Positions 1 through 6,463 of a stretch of DNA of 64,000 nt are shown here, piece by piece. Within the stretch, counting starts at the first letter, position 1. Each line of letters opens with the position of its first letter. Source of the stretch: Firmicutes bacterium ADurb.Bin193 (GTDB lineage: Bacteria; Bacillota; Clostridia; Monoglobales; Firm-18); assembly GCA_002070105.1 (NCBI GenBank), contig MWCQ01000004.1:1-64000 (forward strand). Reading direction: 5' to 3'. Both the position numbers and the translations under genes were made by a program. The notes beneath the pieces were generated by a model, which saw nothing but the letters and a program-made list of their open reading frames with translations, had not been told where the DNA came from and did no database searches.

Positions 1-37
1 CGGTACAACCGTGTGGATAATTGAGGGGGAATGACAA

Positions 38-190
38 ATGGAAAACCAACAGGCTGTGTGTGCATTAAAGCACGACGCCGTAGATAAGTGCTTAATTAGT
101 AGTGTTGTTAGTAGCTATACTAATGACTCTCTGCGGGTCTTTTGGCTATCAACTGGGGAAGAACCACTCGACCCTACCAGCTGTGGTTGA
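38..190 (+). CDS. possible small phage ORF before the holin
   Basis: An ATG at 38 follows a GAGGGGGA ribosome site by 7 bases and opens 50 codons, beginning MENQQAVCALKHDAVDKCL. The first 19 residues have a phage-hemolysin-like look (XhlA proteins often precede holins), but nothing after them resembles that family and the frame stops at 188-190. A second short frame starts at ATG 121 and ends in a basic stretch. The block 150-245 is clearly more GC-rich than the phage genes after it. It may be a decayed gene or one interrupted by other DNA. Low confidence. Confidence 0.3.
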   Translation: MENQQAVCALKHDAVDKCLISSVVSSYTNDSLRVFWLSTGEEPLDPTSCG

Positions 191-281
191 GGAGCCCAAA
201 CCGGCCCGAGGGCGCAGGCGTTTGAGGGGCGGGAAGACGATATAGTGGGTGAAACAGATGACGAAAGCGAGGGCGATATAG

Positions 282-686
282 ATGGATAAATTATCATTTG
301 TTTTAAAATGGTTTGGCGCAAGTATAACAGCATTGACAACTTACTTATTCGGGGGTGTGGATTTGGCACTTGGTATATTGCTTGCTCTAATAACAATCGA
401 CTACGCAACAGGCGTTATATCAGCTATTATAAACAAAGAATTGTCCTCCGAAATAGGCGGCAGAGGCATTGCTAAAAAAGTCGGCACGCTGATTGTGGTT
501 GCTTTGGCTCATCTTATCGGCACATATTTAGGTTTTGAAGTTAGGGCATGGGTTATAGGCTACTATATAGCAAACGAAGGCATATCCATTATTGAAAACA
601 CAGGGCGTATGGGAGTGCCGTATCCTGATAGACTAATGCAGATATTGAAGCAACTCAAAAAGGGTGATAATGATGAAAATTCATAA
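282..686 (+). CDS. phage holin
   Basis: Small membrane protein of 134 residues with several hydrophobic helices (about 8-45, 65-90 and 95-110) and a charged tail ending KQLKKGDNDENS. The pattern GGVDLALGILLALITIDYATG is that of the toxin-secretion/phage-lysis holin family common in Firmicutes phages. Holins open the membrane at the end of the lytic cycle so that the endolysin can reach the wall. It overlaps the endolysin gene that follows, forming a lysis cassette. It begins right after a GAGGGCG site. Confidence 0.85.
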   Translation: MDKLSFVLKWFGASITALTTYLFGGVDLALGILLALITIDYATGVISAIINKELSSEIGGRGIAKKVGTLIVVALAHLIGTYLGFEVRAWVIGYYIANEGISIIENTGRMGVPYPDRLMQILKQLKKGDNDENS

Positions 687-1311
687 AATCCCCAATCAAA
701 TTATAAAGGGTAGACTTACACCATTGATACCCTCTAAGGTGATAGGTCTTGCCTTGCATCACATGGCGACGAACGCAGATATAAAGACGATTGAGAGGGG
801 GCATATAAATCAAGGCTGGTCAGCAATTGGTTATAACTTTTGGGTAGCCTTTGACGGCACAATTTACGAGGGCAGAGGATTTAATCAAGGTGCAGGAGTT
901 GACAAACAAAACAGCACAGTAATATCAATCGGCTTTCAAGGCGACTATCACAGCAAGCCTGTTTCTATGCCCGATGAACAGTTTAACGCAGGTATTGATA
1001 TAATTACATATGTTAAGTCTAAACTGCCTTATATCCGTAAAATTGGCGGTCACAAAGACTTTATGGCAACAGCTTGCCCAGGAAAATATTTTCCATTAGA
1101 TGAAATGATAGGCGGGAAGAAAAGGAGTGTTAAAATGATTTATAATTATATAGACGAAAACACAGCGAAAATTGCAGACGATTGCAATGAGTGTTTACAG
1201 CATTTAGTTGACAATGGATATTTAAAGGGTAACGAAAAAGGCGAATTAAATTTGACGTTGGAAATGATACGGATATTTCTTGTGCATTATAGGGCAGGGT
1301 TGTATGATTAA
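673..1311 (+). CDS. phage endolysin, N-acetylmuramoyl-L-alanine amidase
   Basis: Zinc amidase (Amidase_2/PGRP fold) that cuts the bond between MurNAc and L-Ala of peptidoglycan. Zinc-ligand and active-site signatures are visible: LHHMA near the start, and GGHKDF plus TACPGKYF near residue 140. A short C-terminal segment after residue 155, with DNGYLKG, probably binds the wall. The frame is open from GTG 664, but ATG 673 sits about 8 bases after AAAAAGGG and fits better. It overlaps the holin and is followed at once by a terminator, as expected for the last gene of a prophage lysis cassette. Confidence 0.88.
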   Translation: MKIHKIPNQIIKGRLTPLIPSKVIGLALHHMATNADIKTIERGHINQGWSAIGYNFWVAFDGTIYEGRGFNQGAGVDKQNSTVISIGFQGDYHSKPVSMPDEQFNAGIDIITYVKSKLPYIRKIGGHKDFMATACPGKYFPLDEMIGGKKRSVKMIYNYIDENTAKIADDCNECLQHLVDNGYLKGNEKGELNLTLEMIRIFLVHYRAGLYD

Positions 1312-1337
1312 AGAGGGTGTTTAACCCTCTTTTTTTA
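1312..1337 (+). terminator. terminator of the lysis cassette
   Basis: AGAGGGT-gttta-ACCCTCT stem loop followed by seven T, starting one base after the endolysin stop codon. Confidence 0.85.
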
Positions 1338-1347
1338 TATGAAAATT

Positions 1348-1385
1348 TGGCACACCTTTGGCACATCTGGCACATGTTTGGCACG
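1348..1385. repeat. four TGGCAC repeats near the prophage end
   Basis: TGGCAC occurs at 1348, 1359, 1368 and 1379 (spacing 11, 9, 11). A further copy is formed by the encoded CCA end of the neighbouring tRNA gene at 1494-1499; TGGCACG is shared by 1379-1385 and 1494-1500. Short phased repeats between a phage lysis cassette and a tRNA 3' end suggest integrase arm sites or part of att. That reading is inference. Confidence 0.5.
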
Positions 1386-1493
1386 TTAAAAATGATAATA
1401 AATGTATGTTTTTGCATTTGCAGGGAGTAAAAAGACAAAACAAAAACCACCGTTCAGCCTTGTAAGCATTGACTAATCAGCGGTTTTACTGAC

Positions 1494-1570
1494 TGGCACG
1501 CCCGGAGGGACTCGAACCCCCGACGAACAGATTCGAAGTCTGCCACTCTATCCGACTGAGCTACGGGCGC
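1494..1570 (-). tRNA. tRNA-Arg (anticodon TCG)
   Basis: On the minus strand a full cloverleaf can be drawn: acceptor GCGCCCG pairs with CGGGCGU (one G-U), D arm GCTC-AGTC-GGAT-AGAGT, anticodon stem GCAGA/TCTGT with loop CTTCGAA giving anticodon TCG, T arm with GGTTCGAGTCC, discriminator G and encoded CCA. It would decode CGA. Its 3' end faces the prophage remnant, the usual orientation for phage integration into the end of a tRNA gene. Confidence 0.95.
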
Positions 1571-1689
1571 GTACAGTAGTTATTTTAATATATGCGGTAT
1601 GCTTTGTCAAGCAGGCTGAACTGAAAAAAAAGAGGTTTTTCAGCAAGCCCAGCACTATTCCTTAATCGTACCATCTTTTGTTGTTGCCG

Positions 1690-2595
1690 TTATTGCTTTG
1701 AGTCGTCTTTTTGTGTGTACGGATTCACATGCACCATACAGTCCTTCACGCCCTCATCGCAGGCATATACCGCGTCGCTGACTCTATCGGCAATGATATG
1801 CGCGTCCTCAACAGAGATCTGTCCGTTTACCGCAATCTCCACATCCACAATAAGACTGCTGCCGTGGAGGCGGGTTTTAAGCCCGTCAACAAACCAAACC
1901 CCATTTACGGCGGCTATTGTGTCAAAAATCTTTTTTTCCGTTTCTTCATCGGCGGCATGGTCGGTAACCTCATTTATACCGGTAATGCCTATTTTAACCG
2001 AAACTCTTACGATAAACAACGCAATAATGATCGACACTATCGGGTCAAGAATCCTAACGCCTAAAATAGCTCCGCCTATGCCTATAAGGGCTCCGATTGA
2101 TGCAAGCGCATCACCCCTGAAATTCCATGCCTCTGCCATAAGCGCAGTGCTTTTTGTATTTTCCGCAGTCCTTTTTGCAAAGCGGAACAATGCCTCCTTT
2201 GAGACGACGGATATCAGTGCGACCACAAGAGCAAAAACCCTCGGCGCGGGTATTTCCTCGCCCGCAATGACGCCGTTTATGCTTCCGATTGCCCTGACAC
2301 CTATGCCCACGGCGGTAATGAGAAGAATTGCGGACAAAAATAAAGAGGCAATGCTCTCGATTTTTTCATGCCCGTAGTGATGGTTTTTGTCCTTGCTTTT
2401 CTTCCCGATATTAACGCCGGTAATCACGATAAGAGACATCAAAACATCACCGAGCGAGTCAACACCGTCGGAAATCATTGCCTGACTGTATGCGAATACG
2501 CCGGTTAAAAGCTTGACTATTGAAAGCAAGCCGTTTACCGCAATTGAAATAAATGACGCCCTGTTAATTATGGAGCCTCTTTCCTCACTGTGCAT
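1690..2595 (-). CDS. cation diffusion facilitator (metal exporter)
   Basis: CDF-family proton/metal antiporter that exports divalent transition metals. Starting at ATG 2595 (after GGGGGTG, 7 bases) it has 301 residues: four to six membrane helices in the first two thirds, the ASDGVDSLGD-like motif (ISDGVDSLGDV) in helix 2, HHYGHEKIE on the cytoplasmic loop, and HAADEE before the C-terminal cytoplasmic metallochaperone-like domain with DGLKTRLHGSSL. The longer open frame up to 2685 reads through the riboswitch and is not coding. The NiCo-type leader suggests Co/Ni as inducing metals; the true substrate is inferred. Confidence 0.9.
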   Translation of the reverse strand: MHSEERGSIINRASFISIAVNGLLSIVKLLTGVFAYSQAMISDGVDSLGDVLMSLIVITGVNIGKKSKDKNHHYGHEKIESIASLFLSAILLITAVGIGVRAIGSINGVIAGEEIPAPRVFALVVALISVVSKEALFRFAKRTAENTKSTALMAEAWNFRGDALASIGALIGIGGAILGVRILDPIVSIIIALFIVRVSVKIGITGINEVTDHAADEETEKKIFDTIAAVNGVWFVDGLKTRLHGSSLIVDVEIAVNGQISVEDAHIIADRVSDAVYACDEGVKDCMVHVNPYTQKDDSKQ

Positions 2596-2633
2596 TTGAT
2601 ACACCCCCAATGCGATGCCGCATATAATGTTAC

Positions 2634-2710
2634 AAAACCCGCGGAACTGAGTAAGTCCCGCGGGTTTAATCCCGCTGCCAATCAATGGCCCGGCTTATGC
2701 CTGCAGATAT
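2634..2710 (-). ncRNA. NiCo (czcD-type) riboswitch candidate
   Basis: Leader of the metal exporter. On the minus strand: GCAGGCATAAGCCGGGCC, then GGCAGCGGGATTAAACCC and a strong stem AACCCGCGG/CCGCGGGTT followed by a short T-run. GC-rich blocks with GGCAGCGGGA flanking a multi-helix junction, directly before a CDF gene, match my memory of the NiCo riboswitch family of Clostridia. The last stem looks like a terminator that metal binding would prevent from forming. Family assignment is from recollection and context, not a model search. Confidence 0.72.
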
Positions 2711-2757
2711 ATAGTTCTTTTTTATAATATTACACCAAGATTTGTAATATGTCAAGA

Positions 2758-3252
2758 CTATTCATCAAATTCGTATAAAATCGGCTTGCCCTGCTTTAGA
2801 GAGCTTTGAACATCGATAATGCGCTGGTTTGACGAGCCCCGAAAAAGCAAGTCGAGGCTTCGCAAGTCCTTTTCATACCTTCCGTCCACAAGTATATCGG
2901 TATATTTCATAAGCTTTAAAAAGGCATCGTTGTTTTGTATCTCCTCAAAGGTATATCCGCTGTATGTCACTACGGAAAGCCCTCTTTCCTTAACGGCCTT
3001 AGCAAGGGGAACAAGCTTTTCCGCCTGCAACAAAGGCTCGCCGCCGGTCAGGGTAATACCGTCGAGCAAAGGGTTTTTATCAATATCCTTTAATATTTCT
3101 TCGATACTGATATCATAGCCGCCGTTTGCATCATGCGTTTGGGGGTTGTGACAACCGGGGCAGTCGTGATGACAGCCCTGCGTAAAAACCGTATATCTTA
3201 TTCCGGGACCATCGACAATAGATTCGGGAACAATCCCTGATACTCTAATCAT
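2758..3252 (-). CDS. nrdG: anaerobic ribonucleotide reductase activating protein
   Basis: Radical-SAM activase that installs the glycyl radical on NrdD. It has the CxxxCxxC iron-sulfur motif (CHHDCPGC, near residue 27), the SAM-binding GGEPL motif (LTGGEPLLQ, near residue 73) and the usual length of about 164 residues. ATG 3252 is preferred over 3258 because AGAGGG lies directly against the upstream ATG. It begins two bases after the nrdD stop, so the two are one operon. Confidence 0.95.
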   Translation of the reverse strand: MIRVSGIVPESIVDGPGIRYTVFTQGCHHDCPGCHNPQTHDANGGYDISIEEILKDIDKNPLLDGITLTGGEPLLQAEKLVPLAKAVKERGLSVVTYSGYTFEEIQNNDAFLKLMKYTDILVDGRYEKDLRSLDLLFRGSSNQRIIDVQSSLKQGKPILYEFDE

Positions 3253-3254
3253 TC

Positions 3255-5570
3255 TCATCCCTCTGTTTTGTGCGTTATCCTGTCTCTTACCTCTGAAAGC
3301 TTTGCATTGTTAAAGCGTTCAAGGGTTCCGACGAGATAACCGGTAATCCTTCTGATTCTCTCGAATTTGATATCGCCCTCCTCACGCCCGCATTTCGGAC
3401 AGGTGTCGCCGATAACTCCGTTGTATCCGCAAACGGGGTCGCGGTCAACGGGGTGGTTTATGCTTCCGTAGCCCACACCCGCGTCATGCATTGCGCGTAT
3501 AACCTTTTCAAAGGCGGAAAGGTTTTTCGCGGCATCGCCGTCAAACTCGACATAGGTTATATGTCCCGCATTTGTTAGTGCGTGATAAGGAGCCTCGATT
3601 TTTATTTTGTCGAAGGCGTTTATCTTGTAGTACACGGGAACATGAAAGCTGTTGGTGTAGTAATCCCTGTCGGTAATGCCCTCAATTACGCCGAAAAGCT
3701 TTCTGTCAATATTGACAAACCTGCCCGAAAGCCCCTCGGCGGGCGTTGCGATAAGGGTAAAATTCATATTCCTTGCTTTGCTCTCCCTGTCCATTCGGTC
3801 TCTCATATGAGCGACTATGTCAAGCCCTAAATTCTGCGCCTGCTCGCTTTCGCCGTGGTGGCTTCCCACAAGCGCCTTCAAAGCCTCCGCAAGACCGATA
3901 AAGCCCACGGTAAGAGTTCCATGCTTCAGAATCTCCCTGACCTCATCCTCGGGTCCGAGCTTTTCGCTGTCAAGCCACACGCCTTCACCCATAAGGAAGG
4001 GATAGTTCTTAACCTTTTTTGACGCCTGTATTTCAAAGCGCTCCAAAAGCTGGGCTATGCAAAGATCTATCTTCCTGTCAAGCTCTTCAAAAAACCAGTC
4101 AACGCTTCCCTTTGCTTTAATCGCTATCCTCGGAAGGTTTATCGAGGTAAAGCTTAAGTTGCCTCTGCTGAAGGATATCTCGCGGGTCGGGTCGTAAACA
4201 TTACCTATAACCCTTGTGCGACAGCCCATATAGGCAATTTCGGTTTCAGGGTGCCCCGGCTTGTAGTATTTTATATTGTATGGCGCATCCTGGAACGAAA
4301 AATTCGGGAAAAGGCGCTTTGCGCTGACCTTCATTGCAAGCTTAAAAAGGTCATAGTTCGGGTCCTCGGGGTTATAGTTTATTCCCTCTTTTACGCGGAA
4401 AATGTGAATGGGGAATATGGGGGTTTCGCCGCCGCCGAGCCCCGCCTCCTCCGCAAGCAGAATATTTTTAATAGCCATTCTGCCTTCGGGGGATGTATCC
4501 ATTCCGTAGTTAATGGAGGAAAAAGGAGTCTGCGCCCCTGCGCGCGAGTGCATGGTGTTAAGGTTGTGCACAAGCGCCTCCATCGCCTGATATGTCGCCC
4601 TGTCGGTTTCGACAAGCGATTTTTCGAGCGAATACTTCTGGCACTTCTTAATAAGAGCCTTGTCGATACCCAAAGCAACAAGCTCCGCACACTCCGCATC
4701 GCAATATTTTTTATACTCCTCCATGCGAAGGGTTAAGCCCTTGTCAATAAGCCTGTTTTGAATTTCCTTAAGCCTGGTGTCGTCAATCTCAACACCGCCC
4801 AAAAGCTCCAACGATTTTGAAAGGTTGTGCCGGTATTTTCTTCTGTATGTTTTGGCTACTCCCAAAGCCATACTGTAATCAAAGTTCGGAACACTCTGCC
4901 CGCCGTGCTGGTCGTTTTGATTCGACTGTATAGCAATACACGCCAAAGCGGCATAGCTTGCAATGTCGTTAGGCTCTCTCAAAACACCGTGACCCGTGCA
5001 AAAGCCGTCCTTGAAAAGCTTGATAAGGTCAATCTGACAGCAGGTTGTGGTCATTGTAAGAAAATCAAGGTCGTGAATGTGAATGTCACCGTTTCTGTGC
5101 GCCTCGGAATGTTCGGGCTTAAGAACAAACATATCAAAAAACTGCTTGGCACCCTCGGAGCCGTATTTAAGCATTGTACCCATAGCGGTATCGCCGTTGA
5201 CATTGGCGTTTTCGCGCTTGATATCGCTGTCCTTTGAGGCCTTAAAGGTAATGTCGTCATAAATTTTCATAAGGCGTGTATTCATCTCGCGCACACGCGT
5301 ACGCTCGGCACGGTAAAGAATATATTGCTTTGCTGTGCGGACATGCCCTCTTTCAATAAGCACGCTTTCAACAAAGTCCTGAACCTGCTCAACCGTCGGC
5401 GCATCAATATTAGCCTCGATTATTTTGGCTTCAACCCTTCTGGCAAGCTCCATCGCATACTTATAATCCCTTTTGGAACCGCTTGCCTCAAACGCCTTCA
5501 TTAATGCATCGGCAATCTTTTCGATTCGAAACGGCGCCACACGCCCATCACGCTTGATAATGGTATCCAT
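3255..5570 (-). CDS. nrdD: anaerobic ribonucleoside-triphosphate reductase
   Basis: Class III ribonucleotide reductase, 771 residues from ATG 5570 (after AAGGAAGGGA). It makes dNTPs from NTPs under anoxia using formate as reductant. N-terminal ATP-cone (TIIKRDGRVAPFRIEKIADA) for allosteric control. The C-terminal zinc site has four Cys (VCGYNG and TCPKCG), followed by RRITGYLVG carrying the glycyl-radical Gly. The open frame to 5657 lacks a good ribosome site. The gene is preceded by a promoter overlapped by NrdR-like boxes and followed by nrdG. Confidence 0.95.
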   Translation of the reverse strand: MDTIIKRDGRVAPFRIEKIADALMKAFEASGSKRDYKYAMELARRVEAKIIEANIDAPTVEQVQDFVESVLIERGHVRTAKQYILYRAERTRVREMNTRLMKIYDDITFKASKDSDIKRENANVNGDTAMGTMLKYGSEGAKQFFDMFVLKPEHSEAHRNGDIHIHDLDFLTMTTTCCQIDLIKLFKDGFCTGHGVLREPNDIASYAALACIAIQSNQNDQHGGQSVPNFDYSMALGVAKTYRRKYRHNLSKSLELLGGVEIDDTRLKEIQNRLIDKGLTLRMEEYKKYCDAECAELVALGIDKALIKKCQKYSLEKSLVETDRATYQAMEALVHNLNTMHSRAGAQTPFSSINYGMDTSPEGRMAIKNILLAEEAGLGGGETPIFPIHIFRVKEGINYNPEDPNYDLFKLAMKVSAKRLFPNFSFQDAPYNIKYYKPGHPETEIAYMGCRTRVIGNVYDPTREISFSRGNLSFTSINLPRIAIKAKGSVDWFFEELDRKIDLCIAQLLERFEIQASKKVKNYPFLMGEGVWLDSEKLGPEDEVREILKHGTLTVGFIGLAEALKALVGSHHGESEQAQNLGLDIVAHMRDRMDRESKARNMNFTLIATPAEGLSGRFVNIDRKLFGVIEGITDRDYYTNSFHVPVYYKINAFDKIKIEAPYHALTNAGHITYVEFDGDAAKNLSAFEKVIRAMHDAGVGYGSINHPVDRDPVCGYNGVIGDTCPKCGREEGDIKFERIRRITGYLVGTLERFNNAKLSEVRDRITHKTEG

Positions 5571-5795
5571 ACTAACAGGTCCCTTCCTTTCCAGCTCGGA
5601 TTTTTCGGTAAACACCGATTTAATCACCAAACAGTGCTTTCTTAGAAAAAGCAACATACCGACTTAGTCAAAGCTGACGACAAAACAGACCGCCCCCGAA
5701 AACGCGGACAGTGCGGAATGTGTCGTTTTTTGTGATAATTCCTTTGACAAATATTAAAAACAGACCAAGCCCGTATGCAAAACTGACTTCAATTA

Positions 5796-5848
5796 CCACT
5801 ATATTTAGTGGCAATAATAATTATACAATACTATATTATGTATGTCAA
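5796..5848 (-). promoter_or_regulatory. nrdDG promoter with a pair of NrdR-like boxes
   Basis: On the minus strand TTGACA (5848-5843), a 17-base spacer and TATAAT (5825-5820) form a consensus promoter. CCACTAAATATAGTGG (5811-5796) is a close match to the NrdR box (acactatatatagtgt). A weaker copy (5843-5828; 11 of 16 by my count) lies inside the promoter, its start 32 bases away, the usual box spacing. NrdR would repress nrdDG when nucleotides are plentiful. No nrdR gene is in this window. Confidence 0.75.
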
Positions 5849-5947
5849 GCCGTTTTAAGCAAATTTTTCATAAAATTTTTTATTCTTTTTAATATGCAAT
5901 ACCAAAGCGAAAAAAGACTGTAATTTATAGAATTTTAAAAATTATTG

Positions 5948-5977
5948 TTGACAATCATTACCAAATTATGGTAATAT
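5948..5977 (+). promoter_or_regulatory. promoter with operator-like palindrome
   Basis: TTGACA (5948), 18 bases, TAATAT (5972), upstream of the small membrane protein gene. The palindrome ATTACC-aaattat-GGTAAT (5957-5975) fills the spacer and overlaps the -10, a classic repressor position. Confidence 0.6.
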
Positions 5978-6029
5978 GAAAAAGGAGCTAAAATAAAGTT
6001 TAAAAAATACAAATGAAAGGTGATAGTTT

Positions 6030-6395
6030 ATGAAAACAACAAGAATGATTATCGGCATTATTTCCATTGTTTTGTTTGCGGTAATAGCTTTTCAGTCCTG
6101 TGCCGCAGGTTTGGGAAATGCTCTTGAGGAAAACAACGAGATGAGCGGCTCGGCAGGGTTTTTCCTTGCGCTTTGTATGCTGATTGCCGGCGTAATCGCG
6201 GTGGCGGCAAAGAAATCCAGAGGCGGCGCGGCAACAGCCGGAGGCTTTTATTTAATCGGCGGAATAATAGGCATTGTAAATGTCGGCGGTTATTCCGACT
6301 TGCAGATATGGTCAATTGTATCATTTGCATTTGCGGTTGTATTCATAGTCGGAGCAATCCTTCAGAAAAAAGAAACAAAAGGCGAAAAAGCCTAA
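6030..6395 (+). CDS. small membrane protein, unknown function
   Basis: 121 residues, starting after AAAGGTGATAG. A hydrophobic N-terminus with a Cys (residues 5-25, FAVIAFQSCAAG) could be a lipoprotein-like signal, and there are about three further helices (43-60, 69-85, 91-110) with Gly-rich turns and a charged KKKETKGEKA tail. I recognise no family with certainty; DUF4064-like small membrane proteins look similar. It stands alone between divergent nrdDG and convergent csaB, with its own promoter and terminator. Confidence 0.75.
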   Translation: MKTTRMIIGIISIVLFAVIAFQSCAAGLGNALEENNEMSGSAGFFLALCMLIAGVIAVAAKKSRGGAATAGGFYLIGGIIGIVNVGGYSDLQIWSIVSFAFAVVFIVGAILQKKETKGEKA

Positions 6396-6411
6396 CATCA
6401 AATAGAATTAT

Positions 6412-6435
6412 AGCACCTGCCAAACGGTAGGTGCT
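6412..6435 (+). terminator. terminator between convergent genes
   Basis: AGCACCTGCC-aaac-GGTAGGTGCT stem loop followed by TTTAATT, 17 bases after the small membrane gene. Confidence 0.75.
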
Positions 6436-6463
6436 TTAATTATGCGATAAAGTCATTCCTTCC

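Noticed and set aside
115-408. 97-codon minus-strand frame over the holin start
   Set aside because: Antisense to the holin gene, low-complexity Ser-rich product, no ribosome site.
2596-2685. Thirty extra N-terminal codons of the metal exporter
   Set aside because: They read through the riboswitch; ATG 2595 has a GGGGGTG site and matches CDF length.
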